Origin: Bacillota bacterium
GTDB taxonomy: Bacteria > Bacillota > Clostridia > Lachnospirales > Lachnospiraceae
Length of the DNA stretch: 64,000 nt
Direction: 5' to 3'
Assembly: GCA_023418475.1 (NCBI GenBank)
Contig: JAEZZO010000002.1
Span: forward strand, 124,001 to 188,000
In this document: piece after piece, positions 1-9,077 of the stretch
Numbering within the stretch: the first letter of the stretch is position 1
Layout of the letters: the number at the start of each line of letters is the position of its first letter
The notes under the pieces: model-generated
Seen by the model: only the letters and a program-made list of their open reading frames with translations
What the model was told of the DNA's origin: nothing
The model's database searches: none
Translations under genes and position numbers: made by a program

Positions 1-116
1 ACAATAGCCTGTTTCTCTGATGCTTTTGTTGTAATAATTGCCGCCTTACCCCCTGAAATCCAATCCATTTCCTCATCAGAAAGCTCCACAGCGTTTTTCT
101 TATTCTCTGCTTGCAT
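1..116 (-). CDS. NHLP-type double-glycine leader peptide precursor (partial, runs off the window)
   Basis: A short reading frame starts at ATG 116 after an AGGAGG ribosome binding site at about 124-130 and is still open at base 1 (38 codons seen). The N-terminal part is hydrophilic and acidic and contains ELSDEEMDWISGGKA, the pattern of a bacteriocin or natural-product leader ending in Gly-Gly (residues 22-23). The following residues (AAIITTKASEKQAI) would be the start of the mature peptide or core. It lies directly downstream of two NHLP-family exporters, one with a C39 peptidase that cuts after Gly-Gly. Seen: start, RBS, GG motif. Inferred: secreted peptide substrate. The core, and any maturation enzymes further left, are outside the window. 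Confidence 0.75.
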   Translation of the reverse strand, partial: MQAENKKNAVELSDEEMDWISGGKAAIITTKASEKQAI

Positions 117-199
117 AACTGCTTCCTCCTAATCATATGATATGTTTTCATTTATTTATTCGTTTAAAAGGTAAAAGTGTTAGGTGTATTTCTAAATTA

Positions 200-2410
200 C
201 TAATATGCCGTAGTCGCCTCAATAAAGCCTGTGTCATCCAGGCGCTGGCGTGCAATCAGTTCAGCAAAATAACCATTTTTAGCTATCAGTTCATCATAAT
301 TTCCATCCTCAATAACTTTTCCTTTATCAAGAACAATAATCCTGTCACAATGCTTAATGGTGGATAAGCGATGCGCAATTACAATTCGAGTACATTTTAG
401 CTTCTCGAGTGATAAGGAAACATGTTTTTGCGTAATATTATCAAGCGCACTCGTCGCCTCATCAAACATAATAATTTTTGGTTTGGGTGCAACAGCACGG
501 GCAATCATCAGGCGTTGTTTTTGTCCGCCGGAGATACCTCCTGAGCCTTCGGAGATAATTGTATGCATACCCATAGGCATATCACGGATATCGTCGGCAA
601 TTCCCGCAAGCTCCGCTGCCTCCCATGCATCCTTTACAGTAAGCCATGGTGCAGCCACCACAATGTTAGAATAGATATCTCCCTGCATGAGCTTTCCATT
701 CTGCATTACTACACCAATATTGTGCCGCAGGGATTTTAAGTCGAGTGTATTAATGTCCTTATTGTCAAAGTATACGGCACCTTTCATCGGAGTTTCAAAT
801 CCCAGAAGAAGACGCATCAAGGTAGATTTTCCACAACCCGTCTGACCTACAATTGCTATATATTGACCTGCTTTCATTTTGATAGAAAGATTTTCAAAAA
901 TTAACGGCATATTTTTGTTATACCGAAAAGAAACATTGGAAATCTCAATGTTTCCGGTGATTTTTGTGACAATTTTTCTGCCTTCTGCTGCCTCAGGCAC
1001 CGTTTTAAGCAGTGGCAGAGCCATGTCGAGCGTAGGCTTAATACCCGCCAGCGTTGTAACAATCCCAAAAAGTGAAGCAAATGCACCGCTGACCATACCG
1101 TAGGATACGTTAAATGCCATATAACCTGCAACACCCACTCCTGTGGTCACAGCATAGTAGTAAATTGCAAGCGTTCCTGCCGCAGTAATTAATGTCGACA
1201 GCACTCCGCTGTATTTTAACAGTACCGGTGGATCATAATTTAGACGGGCAATCTCGGAGTAACTATCAGCCCATCTAACAAATGCTCGCTTTTCAGCTCC
1301 GGTCAATCGAATTTTTTGAATTCCGGTAATAAGTGAATATTGCATACCGCTTTCTTTTGAGGTAAGCTTCATATGAATCTTAGAGTGTTCCATACTAAGC
1401 AAAGCGGTTGTCAGTGTGACTATACAAGATAAAACGGTAACAAGCAGTGCCGGCAAAACAAGTCCGGGTGAATAAGCGAAAATCTGAGTGATATAAACCA
1501 GCGAAAACAGCGAAGGCAGTCCGACAGACAACAGCGTACTCTGAAGCATATTGCAAAGGCTGTTGATGTAATCTACACGGCTGGCTAGCTCTCCAGAGGA
1601 ATATTCCTTGAAAAAGGCCGCCGGCATGACAAGTACACGCATCATAGCTGCAGACTGCACCGAAATATTGATTTTTGTATTGACCCGGGATTCAATGAGA
1701 GAACCGGATATACCAAGTAAGGTCCGGCTGATTGTCACACCTGCGTAAAATAAGGCAATCGGAATAATAAGCCCAACCTGACCGCTGGGAACAACCACAC
1801 TGAAAATCAACTTGTTGATATAAGGAAAAAGCATACCAAACAGCGTCGTAATCAGTATAGATAGTATTATAATGATAAAATCGGAAACTGACAGTGTCCG
1901 CAGTATATAAATCAGCAAATCAGCAATTCTTAATTTCTTTAGTGGAAATGGCTTATAAAAACAGATAGCCTCATCGGAAAGCATAACTGCATTTTTCTTT
2001 GTTACCTTAATGCGTTTACCTGTTTGATAATCATAGTAGGTATAACCGCTCATTTTACCGGGAAGCAATGCCACAATGCTTCCGTCTTTGGTTTTGCCGA
2101 GGAGTGCCCCAATACAATCCTTATACCAGCCATCCGCAAGTTTCACCGAACGTCTCATAATTCCGTGAGGGCGCATGTAATATTCCAGCTTTTCGTTCAA
2201 GTCGGGAAAGCTTTCGTTTGTCTCCTCCATTTTTATGTAATAAAAAGCAAGCATTTCTGATATTGCACTGCTTACCCGCTTATCATCAACAGCAAAGGAT
2301 TTCAGGATGGATTTACCCATAACTGCGGAGGATATATTCGCAAACGCTTCTGCAAATTGCTCGTTATCGTTTTTCAGCCGCTCCTTGATCTGTTCATTGA
2401 ACCAATTCAT
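200..2410 (-). CDS. NHLP bacteriocin export ABC transporter, permease/ATPase without peptidase domain
   Basis: A 736-residue protein with an N-terminal soluble region (about 1-150), a membrane-spanning exporter domain (about 165-440) and an ABC ATPase (about 490-720). The ATPase has Walker A (GQTGCGKST), the signature ISGGQKQR and Walker B (IIMFDEATSALD). There is no Cys-His peptidase at the front, which matches the second ABC subunit of NHLM/NHLP secretion systems. It follows the C39-type transporter with a 15-base gap and precedes the leader-peptide gene by 83 bases, so the three are probably one operon. In known systems this subunit pairs with the peptidase-bearing one; which of them forms the pore cannot be told here. 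Confidence 0.85.
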   Translation of the reverse strand: MNWFNEQIKERLKNDNEQFAEAFANISSAVMGKSILKSFAVDDKRVSSAISEMLAFYYIKMEETNESFPDLNEKLEYYMRPHGIMRRSVKLADGWYKDCIGALLGKTKDGSIVALLPGKMSGYTYYDYQTGKRIKVTKKNAVMLSDEAICFYKPFPLKKLRIADLLIYILRTLSVSDFIIIILSILITTLFGMLFPYINKLIFSVVVPSGQVGLIIPIALFYAGVTISRTLLGISGSLIESRVNTKINISVQSAAMMRVLVMPAAFFKEYSSGELASRVDYINSLCNMLQSTLLSVGLPSLFSLVYITQIFAYSPGLVLPALLVTVLSCIVTLTTALLSMEHSKIHMKLTSKESGMQYSLITGIQKIRLTGAEKRAFVRWADSYSEIARLNYDPPVLLKYSGVLSTLITAAGTLAIYYYAVTTGVGVAGYMAFNVSYGMVSGAFASLFGIVTTLAGIKPTLDMALPLLKTVPEAAEGRKIVTKITGNIEISNVSFRYNKNMPLIFENLSIKMKAGQYIAIVGQTGCGKSTLMRLLLGFETPMKGAVYFDNKDINTLDLKSLRHNIGVVMQNGKLMQGDIYSNIVVAAPWLTVKDAWEAAELAGIADDIRDMPMGMHTIISEGSGGISGGQKQRLMIARAVAPKPKIIMFDEATSALDNITQKHVSLSLEKLKCTRIVIAHRLSTIKHCDRIIVLDKGKVIEDGNYDELIAKNGYFAELIARQRLDDTGFIEATTAY

Positions 2411-2425
2411 TTATGCTAATTCCTC

Positions 2426-4606
2426 CTATTCGCAAGTAACAAGCTTTGTGTAATAACCATCTTTTTTCATTAACTCATCATGTGTACCGCGTTCCATGAC
2501 TTCACCCTTATCCAGTACGATAATCTCATCACAGTCGCGAATGGTGGAAAGACGATGCGCGACAATAATAAGTGTAATACCTCTATCTTTTACGGCACGG
2601 GTAACATTAAACTCCGTCTTGGCATCAAGAGCACTTGTCGCTTCATCCATAATAACGATAGTAGGATCCTGAGCGAGTACACGCGCTATCTCCATACGCT
2701 GGCGCTGTCCGCCTGAGAAATCACGTCCTCCCTCCATGAGCTTATACTGATAGCCTCCGTCACGCTGCATAATGTCTTCATGTAATTGTGCATCACGGGC
2801 GGCCAATATCATTTCAAAATCTTCAATAGAACTGTCCCACATTTTTATGTTATTGGCAATCGTATCTTCAAAGAGAATAATATCCTGGTCGACAACGGCA
2901 ACGGAACCGGTGAACACTTCGCGCCGAATAGCCCGTAATGGTTTTTCGTCAAAACAGATTTCTCCGCTCCATGGCTCATATAACCCGGAAATCAGCTTTG
3001 ATAGCGTCGATTTTCCGCAGCCTGACGAACCTACAAAGGCAACGCTTTTGCCAGGCTCCAGCTTAAGATTAAAATTTTTTATAATAGGATCGGAAAGACG
3101 TGAATAGCCAAAGTTCACATTCTTAATTTCAAGCAAGCCTGTGAGCTTAGCATAATTTTCTTCGCTTTTTTCCGGTTCTTTCTGAATGTCTGCAAGTAAC
3201 CGGTCTGCCGGATATTTCATTACATCCTCTATCCGTTCCATACTGGTACGCATTTCCTGCATGGATTGCCCTGCAGATATGAACTTATTAACCGGTGACA
3301 TGAAAGAACTCATAAAGCCTTGAAATGCCAATATCATACCAACCGTAAAGCTGCCCTGCATTGTGAAAAGTACTCCAAGCATCAGTATAATTATATTGAC
3401 CAGGGAGGATACCATACCCGGCACAGCTCCAAGATATTGGTTAAACTTCATAAATCTTACAGACTGTGTATTAACACTTGCATGATAACCCGCCCATTTG
3501 GAAAAATATCCATTTTCCGCACCGCTTGCCTTAATCGTTTCAATCATTTCTATTCCGGAAACCGTTGCAGAAGATAGTTTTCCCGCATCACGCATCTGCA
3601 CACGGGTTACATTCATACGCTTCTTGGAGATGATCCTTGCAACCAGCAAATTAACAATGATTGATAATAATCCGATGGCTGTCAGAATTGGACTGTAGCG
3701 GACCATAACAACCAGATAGAACACCAGCATACCAAAGTCAAATGCCATAGGCGCAAACTTCCTGATGATGGCGGAAGCGATACCCTCATTACTCCCCGCC
3801 CGTCCGGAGATATCGCCCGCCATGCGCTGCGAAAAGAATTCCATCGGCAGGCATAACAAGTGCCACATAAAGTTTGCGTTTGCTACTATTGCCATCTTTC
3901 CTTCAATTTTTAAGTTATATGTTGTACTGATAACCTGCACGATAAGCGAAACAAATGTCATCGCTGCGAGTGCACCGATAAACGGATAGAGCCAGTCCGG
4001 ATTTTGTCCTGTCAGCAGCCGATCCATGAAAATACGTGAAAATGCAGGACTTATTATGTTAAAAATTGAATTAATCAGAGTTGTAACAATGACAAAGGCA
4101 AATGCCACTCCGGTACCCTGCAGCCGCTCCCTTGCAAAAGTCAGAACAGAACGCGGCTTACCGCCCGGCTCAAAATCTCCGGTTGGTTCAAATAGCATGC
4201 ATACACCTGTAAAAGCTTCATCAAACTCTTTCATGGTTACTTTAATACTGCCGCGTGCCGGGTCATTCAGATATGCAAAATTACCCTTAAATCCGCACAG
4301 TACAACAAAATGATCGAAATTCCAGTGTATAATACATGGAAACTTTCCTTCCTTCTTAAGCAGCTCCGGCTCATAACGATAGCCCTTAGCCGTCATACCA
4401 TAGCTGCGCGCCGCTTTTAATACATTGCGGGCATTTGATCCGTCGCGTGAAACGCCGCAATCTGCACGTACCCTTTCAAGCGGAAGCCATTTTCCATAAT
4501 AGGCGAGCACCATAGCAAGAGAAGCCGCGCCGCATTCCAATGCTTCCATCTGCATGATGACAGGTACCTTTGCCACACGTTTTGAAACTGGTTTCATTTC
4601 TGCCAT
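2426..4606 (-). CDS. NHLP bacteriocin export ABC transporter with N-terminal C39 peptidase
   Basis: A 726-residue peptidase-containing exporter. The C39 domain (about 1-140) shows the oxyanion Gln19 and nucleophile Cys25 (QMEALECGAAS), His99 (FDHFVV) and Asp115 (LNDPARG), so the protease looks intact. A six-helix exporter domain follows (about 160-450) and then an ATPase with Walker A GSSGCGKST, signature FSGGQRQR and Walker B IVIMDEATSALD. It should cut the Gly-Gly leader and export the product. The start at 4606 is chosen because GAGG lies eight bases upstream; an earlier GTG at 4615 has the ribosome site too close. The gene begins about ten bases after the HlyD-like gene stops. Confidence 0.9.
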   Translation of the reverse strand: MAEMKPVSKRVAKVPVIMQMEALECGAASLAMVLAYYGKWLPLERVRADCGVSRDGSNARNVLKAARSYGMTAKGYRYEPELLKKEGKFPCIIHWNFDHFVVLCGFKGNFAYLNDPARGSIKVTMKEFDEAFTGVCMLFEPTGDFEPGGKPRSVLTFARERLQGTGVAFAFVIVTTLINSIFNIISPAFSRIFMDRLLTGQNPDWLYPFIGALAAMTFVSLIVQVISTTYNLKIEGKMAIVANANFMWHLLCLPMEFFSQRMAGDISGRAGSNEGIASAIIRKFAPMAFDFGMLVFYLVVMVRYSPILTAIGLLSIIVNLLVARIISKKRMNVTRVQMRDAGKLSSATVSGIEMIETIKASGAENGYFSKWAGYHASVNTQSVRFMKFNQYLGAVPGMVSSLVNIIILMLGVLFTMQGSFTVGMILAFQGFMSSFMSPVNKFISAGQSMQEMRTSMERIEDVMKYPADRLLADIQKEPEKSEENYAKLTGLLEIKNVNFGYSRLSDPIIKNFNLKLEPGKSVAFVGSSGCGKSTLSKLISGLYEPWSGEICFDEKPLRAIRREVFTGSVAVVDQDIILFEDTIANNIKMWDSSIEDFEMILAARDAQLHEDIMQRDGGYQYKLMEGGRDFSGGQRQRMEIARVLAQDPTIVIMDEATSALDAKTEFNVTRAVKDRGITLIIVAHRLSTIRDCDEIIVLDKGEVMERGTHDELMKKDGYYTKLVTCE

Positions 4607-4616
4607 GCCACCCACC

Positions 4617-5099
4617 TCAATTCAAAACAAATGAAATGGGCTTTGCTTTCTCTATGGTAATCTCCATTTCATAAATTCCATCCGAAATACCTGCTATATT
4701 TACTGTGACCGGATAGCTGAGCGGTCCTGCCGTAAGTAGTTTTGCCGTATCGGTGTCGTCATATATTTTACTAAGCTCCGTGAGTGAAAGCGGCCTTGTC
4801 GAAACCTCACGCACCGTTCCGTTGATTGCACCAATTTTAACTTCCATACCGGGTTTAATTTTAAGTGACGTATCGCTATTTACATAGCAGGTACAAAAGT
4901 CATCCTTTACATATGATGTTACCTTTAGCGTCGTAGGCAGTATTCCGAAAATTGACCAGATCAGCACAGAAATCAGTAACACAATAACAGCGCATAAAAT
5001 AATCCAAACACTGGGATTGGATACTTTTATGTAATCTGTCAGCTGTTCCGGGGAAGCGATACGATCCAGGCTTTTTTTCCTGAATATGTTATTCTCCAT
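4617..5099 (-). CDS. Short HlyD-like adaptor protein of the NHLP secretion operon
   Basis: About 160 residues: a cytoplasmic tail with a 'SPEQL.DYIKVS' stretch, one strong membrane helix (about 33-55, WIILCAVIVLLISVLIWSIFG), then a small beta-rich domain. The 'SPEQLTDYIKV' beginning followed by a helix is the way NHLP HlyD proteins start. Full NHLP adaptors are normally much longer and carry a coiled-coil hairpin, which is missing here, so this is either a reduced adaptor for a single-membrane cell or a shortened gene. Start 5099 (MENN) is preferred because GGAG sits eight bases upstream; a nearer ATG at 5108 is only three bases from it. First gene of the exporter operon. Confidence 0.7.
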   Translation of the reverse strand: MENNIFRKKSLDRIASPEQLTDYIKVSNPSVWIILCAVIVLLISVLIWSIFGILPTTLKVTSYVKDDFCTCYVNSDTSLKIKPGMEVKIGAINGTVREVSTRPLSLTELSKIYDDTDTAKLLTAGPLSYPVTVNIAGISDGIYEMEITIEKAKPISFVLN

Positions 5100-5193
5100 G
5101 TCATTCACTCCAATATTATTTTAGTGATAAAATATTAACATGGGTTTTTCGATAAAAAAATCACATCAGGGTGAGGTTTTATAAAAATAGTAT

Positions 5194-5238
5194 AAAAAAA
5201 GCCTGATTGCCAGCTTCGCTGCTCTCAGACTTTTTTTA
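5194..5238 (-). terminator. Rho-independent terminator after the response-regulator gene
   Basis: A stem built from GCCTGA/TCAGAC and AGC/GCT, flanked by seven A on one side and seven T on the other. It lies six bases after the stop of the response regulator read leftward and would also work in the other direction. It separates the two-component system from the peptide-export operon, so the latter needs its own promoter in 5100-5190. Confidence 0.75.
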
Positions 5239-5243
5239 TTAAT

Positions 5244-5933
5244 TCATACCTTAAAACGATATCCTACTCCCCAGATTGTTTCGATATACTGAGGTTTTGA
5301 GGTATTGTATTCGATCTTTTCACGTATTTTCTTAATATGAACGGTAACCGTTGCTATATCACCTACCGATTCCATATCCCATATTTCCCGGAACAACTCG
5401 TCCTTCGTATATACATGATTTGGATTTTCCGCCAAGAAGGTTAGAAGGTCAAATTCTTTTGTTGTAAAAATCTTTTCTTCTCCATTTAGGAATACTCTTC
5501 TTGCCGTTTTGTCTATTTTAAGGCCCCTGATTTCAAGAATCTCGTTTTCCTTTACTCCTGAGCCTATCAGACGTTCATATCTGGCCAGATGCGCTTTTAC
5601 CCTTGCGACCAGCTCACTCGGACTAAATGGCTTTGTCATATAATCATCCGCACCAAGACCCAATCCCCTGATCTTATCAATATCATCCTTCTTGGCGGAT
5701 ACCATAATAACTGGAATATTTTTAGTTTCACGCACCTGCTTGCAAATTTCAAAACCATCCACACCTGGCAGCATCAGATCGAGTATAATAAGATCAAATT
5801 CCTCCTCCAGCGCCCTCTTAACACCAACATCGCCGGTAGCTTCTGTTGCTACCTCAAAACCGCTCAGTTCCAGGTAATCCTTCTCCAGCTCGGCAATTGC
5901 CACTTCATCTTCAATTATTAATATTCTACTCAT
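5244..5933 (-). CDS. OmpR-family response regulator
   Basis: A 229-residue response regulator. The receiver domain (about 1-115) has the acidic pair at residues 9-10 (EDE), the phospho-acceptor Asp52 (LIILDLMLPG) and the conserved Lys in MVSAKKD. The C-terminal part (about 130-228) is a winged-helix DNA-binding domain with the usual TTKEFDLLTFLAENP and VTVHIKKIREKI segments. It sits 24 bases after its partner kinase on the same strand. The target genes are unknown; the peptide-export operon directly downstream is a natural candidate, but that is only inferred from position. Confidence 0.93.
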   Translation of the reverse strand: MSRILIIEDEVAIAELEKDYLELSGFEVATEATGDVGVKRALEEEFDLIILDLMLPGVDGFEICKQVRETKNIPVIMVSAKKDDIDKIRGLGLGADDYMTKPFSPSELVARVKAHLARYERLIGSGVKENEILEIRGLKIDKTARRVFLNGEEKIFTTKEFDLLTFLAENPNHVYTKDELFREIWDMESVGDIATVTVHIKKIREKIEYNTSKPQYIETIWGVGYRFKV

Positions 5934-5957
5934 TCTATTGCTACCTCCTTACGGAAT

Positions 5958-7466
5958 TTATTTCTCTGTATCATTCTTTTTCACAAACTTTTTTAAGGTA
6001 AAAAGAATTGTTGTTCCGGCTCCCGGTTCACTTTCGGCCCATATTTTACCACTGTGATCCTCGATTATCTTCCTGGAGATGGAAAGACCTAAGCCACTTC
6101 CTCCCTTTTTGGAATTTCTTGAAGAATCAGCTCTGTAAAAGCGGTCGAACACATAGGGTAGATCTGCTTTTGGTATTCCAATTCCGTTATCCTCAATTTC
6201 AACTTGTACAAAAGCTCCGTTATCATAAATCCGAATTTGAATAATCCCTTTCTTCTTATCTATATATTTTACCGCATTTCCTATAATATTATTGATTACT
6301 CTTTTCAGCTGCTCCGCATCCGCCACCACTAATATTGACGGATCAATCTCATTCTGATATCGGATCTCGATATTCTTGACTTCCAGATCAAATCCAATCT
6401 CTTCAATACAGTCCTCAAAGTATTCTCCGATATTAATCTCCTTAAAGCTGTAGGGTATCGTATTACAATCTATTTTCGTATAGAATGCCAGCTCATCAAC
6501 CAGAATTGACATATCGTTCGCCTTTGTAAATATCGTTTTTAAATATTTTTCCTGCTTTTCCGGTGTATCTGCAACCCCGTCCAGCAACCCCTCCGAATAA
6601 CCCTTAATTGCAGTTAATGGTGTTTTGAGATCATGAGAAATATTACTGATGAGCTCCTTAATATCCTCCTCATACTGCAGCCGGCTCTCAATCAGTTCCT
6701 TCAGTCGAATTCTCATATCCTCGAAGTCCTCACAAAGCTGCCCGATTTCATCCTGCGTCTCCGATTGAACGGAATAATCCAGATCTCCTTCCTTGATCTG
6801 ATTCATGCCGACTCTTAATCTGTTTAACGGACGGAGCATTCCCCGGTAAATCCACAGAAGTAATATCAACCCGGTGAAGAAAATAATAATCAGAAAGGAT
6901 ATGGCTCCCTGCACAGCCACAGCTTTAATCTGCGGAAACAGCGTATTAAGATCCGTAATTACAAAAATAGTACCTTCCGAGCCATCCGTAAAATAGAAAT
7001 CCTGTGCTTTGATTAAAAACGGGTGGTCGCCGCCGATATAAACTCCGCCATCTACATTTCCAGTATCATATACCCCAAATTTCTGCAGTTTATCCGAGAT
7101 TAGTTCCAGTTTTTTATCATTGCCTGCATATATGAATTTATCATTTTTACGTACAGCAATAAAAGAATATTTATTATGAAGCTTATCATCCAGTTTCCGG
7201 ATATAGACCTCATTTTCAAGCATTTCCGGTGCTTTTAGAGCAGTAAGCTTAATTTCGTTATAAGTTCCCCAGGTCAGTCGATTAAGTATTTGAACTTGAT
7301 TTGTAATTATCTGCAAGGAATCCGCCTCAACATCATAAGACTCCTGAACAGAATTTGTCTGCAATCTAACAATAGTGCCTGTCGCAATGCAAAGCAGCAT
7401 TATCGGCATTGCTATCATAATAAAAAATGCTGCAAGCAGCTTATTCTTCAGCTTCAAATTGCTCAA
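5958..7466 (-). CDS. Membrane sensor histidine kinase
   Basis: A 502-residue kinase. It has two membrane helices (about 10-32 and 185-208) enclosing an outside sensor region of about 150 residues, then HAMP (about 209-262), a dimerisation and phosphorylation segment with His278 in NISHDLKTPL, and an HATPase domain with the N box (INNIIGNAVKY), G1 (DNGIGIP) and G2 (GGSGLGLSI). It belongs with the OmpR-type regulator that follows. The outside domain resembles single-Cache folds by length only; no ligand can be named. Confidence 0.92.
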   Translation of the reverse strand: MSNLKLKNKLLAAFFIMIAMPIMLLCIATGTIVRLQTNSVQESYDVEADSLQIITNQVQILNRLTWGTYNEIKLTALKAPEMLENEVYIRKLDDKLHNKYSFIAVRKNDKFIYAGNDKKLELISDKLQKFGVYDTGNVDGGVYIGGDHPFLIKAQDFYFTDGSEGTIFVITDLNTLFPQIKAVAVQGAISFLIIIFFTGLILLLWIYRGMLRPLNRLRVGMNQIKEGDLDYSVQSETQDEIGQLCEDFEDMRIRLKELIESRLQYEEDIKELISNISHDLKTPLTAIKGYSEGLLDGVADTPEKQEKYLKTIFTKANDMSILVDELAFYTKIDCNTIPYSFKEINIGEYFEDCIEEIGFDLEVKNIEIRYQNEIDPSILVVADAEQLKRVINNIIGNAVKYIDKKKGIIQIRIYDNGAFVQVEIEDNGIGIPKADLPYVFDRFYRADSSRNSKKGGSGLGLSISRKIIEDHSGKIWAESEPGAGTTILFTLKKFVKKNDTEK

Positions 7467-7684
7467 CTCTCCTTTATCTTGTTAATTTCTAGTATAGCAT
7501 GAACGAAGTTTCTTTGCACAGAAAATAACTATGATATTTCTAAAGTTTTCATGAATTATGTTATGTTCACTGGCATGTCATATTAAGAGCAGTGTATCTG
7601 ATAAGTGCTTTCACATAGGGAGTATTTGCATTTTCCGGTTCTTAGGCTATGTCTTTTAAAGACTATCCCACTCTATTTTCTATT

Positions 7685-9022
7685 TTATTTCGCTTTAAAA
7701 AGTGTCCACGGCTGTGACGGGCGATCCATTAGAAATTTTCTCTGCCACTCCCACTGTGGATGCTCCTGTAAAAACTCATCCACATAGAAGGGTTCACAAC
7801 ATGACCTTCCATATCTCGCCCAAAAAGACATGTCTTTTGCAAGACTGCCGGATGTTACCTTACCATCTACTGCACCCCCGGGATTATAGGGTTTATCTCC
7901 TGTTTTACCGGTAAATTTAAAGGGATCTGCATCCGAATGTCCGCATATGGTACGATTACCGGGCTTGTATATTCCCAAATACATATCATAATGATCTTCC
8001 AGCAGGAAAGTACCTTTTTCTATATCAATTCTACCATAATTATCCTCCATTAACTGTTTCCACCTTACTCTTCGCGCTCCATTCCCTCTTATATCATTAT
8101 ACTCTGTATCCATGCATTCCAGATTTCTGATTCGCGCATCCTCTGCCTCATTAAAACCGGTAAAATACCCATTTTGCAGTTTATCCAGACTACTGTATTC
8201 GAGGCCTAATTCAAAACGCGCAATTTCGTTGGTATTGGTGTCACCAAGAAGCCAGCTGTTCGCAATACCTCCATTGTTCTCCTGCTCCATAATTTGCGCC
8301 CATTCATCAATCGTCCCTGCGTATTGCTTCGCTTTTCGTACGCGAGAAAATTCGGGAATTCCACCCTGCTTATATTTATAAAATCCGTTAATGGTAGTTG
8401 CCGTACCTATAATTCCAGCACCTGTAAGAAAAAAATCAGACATACTGTGAATGAATCCAGGAATGCATTGCATCATTATCCGATATCCGTCCGTTGGTAT
8501 GATATCAAGTAATACATAGAAATACTGAGCCAGGAAAAAGTCCCACCAGGTATTATGTCCGATGATAATATCATTGTCTTTTGTGGCATCCCCTGTAGCA
8601 ATAAAAGCACTGCAGCGCTCTATTTTATCACTTATCCAATTCTTTGTATTACCATTAACACTTGGCCACCAATAATAGAGCAGTTCAATATAACCATTCA
8701 TTACGAGCAACGCATCAAATGAAATTGCATAACCGGCTGCCCCTGCTCCCGCTATAATTCCATTCAATTCTTCCACATATTCAGGATCAATCTGTGGCAG
8801 GAAAAGTGCATGTGCTGCTTCCATGAAATACTTCATATCTTTCCCGGTATTTAAGTATGTGATAGAGGTCAGATTTTTGAATACATTTGAAATATCCTTA
8901 GCCAGATGATATCCATGCTGAAATCCTCTTTCATATGGAGCTCCTTCAATATGTAAAAAGGTCCATCCATTTTTTCGGTAGCAATATGAACTGGTCATAT
9001 TTGTGCCACTTTCATTTTTCAT
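7685..9022 (-). CDS. C45/phospholipase-B-like N-terminal-nucleophile hydrolase
   Basis: A 445-residue protein without signal peptide. The start, with ..EGAPYERGFQHGYHLAKDI, and the CSAFIATGDATKDNDIIIGHN segment (about residues 143-163) are typical of the peptidase C45 / phospholipase B-like group. In that group the Cys becomes the N-terminal nucleophile after self-cleavage. Further family-like blocks follow: GYRIMMQCIPGFIHS, NSWLLGD and RRVRWKQLM. The substrate is unknown; relatives act on amide or ester bonds of acyl compounds. The ribosome site GGAGG (9028-9032) lies inside a dispersed repeat. It stands alone between a two-component system and a rightward gene. Confidence 0.65.
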   Translation of the reverse strand: MKNESGTNMTSSYCYRKNGWTFLHIEGAPYERGFQHGYHLAKDISNVFKNLTSITYLNTGKDMKYFMEAAHALFLPQIDPEYVEELNGIIAGAGAAGYAISFDALLVMNGYIELLYYWWPSVNGNTKNWISDKIERCSAFIATGDATKDNDIIIGHNTWWDFFLAQYFYVLLDIIPTDGYRIMMQCIPGFIHSMSDFFLTGAGIIGTATTINGFYKYKQGGIPEFSRVRKAKQYAGTIDEWAQIMEQENNGGIANSWLLGDTNTNEIARFELGLEYSSLDKLQNGYFTGFNEAEDARIRNLECMDTEYNDIRGNGARRVRWKQLMEDNYGRIDIEKGTFLLEDHYDMYLGIYKPGNRTICGHSDADPFKFTGKTGDKPYNPGGAVDGKVTSGSLAKDMSFWARYGRSCCEPFYVDEFLQEHPQWEWQRKFLMDRPSQPWTLFKAK

Positions 9023-9027
9023 ATATA

Positions 9028-9077
9028 CCTCCGCTCCAACGCTCCTTCCGCTAAGCTCCCGCTCCGGAACATTTACT
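9028..9077. repeat. Dispersed intergenic repeat, copy 1 (supplies the RBS of the hydrolase gene)
   Basis: Read on the minus strand this segment holds AAATGTTCCGGAGCGG, then GGAGCTTAGCGGAAGGAGCG. It closely matches the element at 22373-22435 (ATATGTTCCGGACCGG, AAGCGCAAGGAGCG). The far arm of the palindrome is altered here and ends in GGAGGTATATATG, which forms the ribosome binding site and start of the neighbouring gene. Two copies are seen in the window. Confidence 0.55.

Noticed and set aside
4026..4313. Rightward frames inside the exporter genes
   Set aside because: They overlap strongly conserved ABC transporter sequence on the other strand and show no family features.
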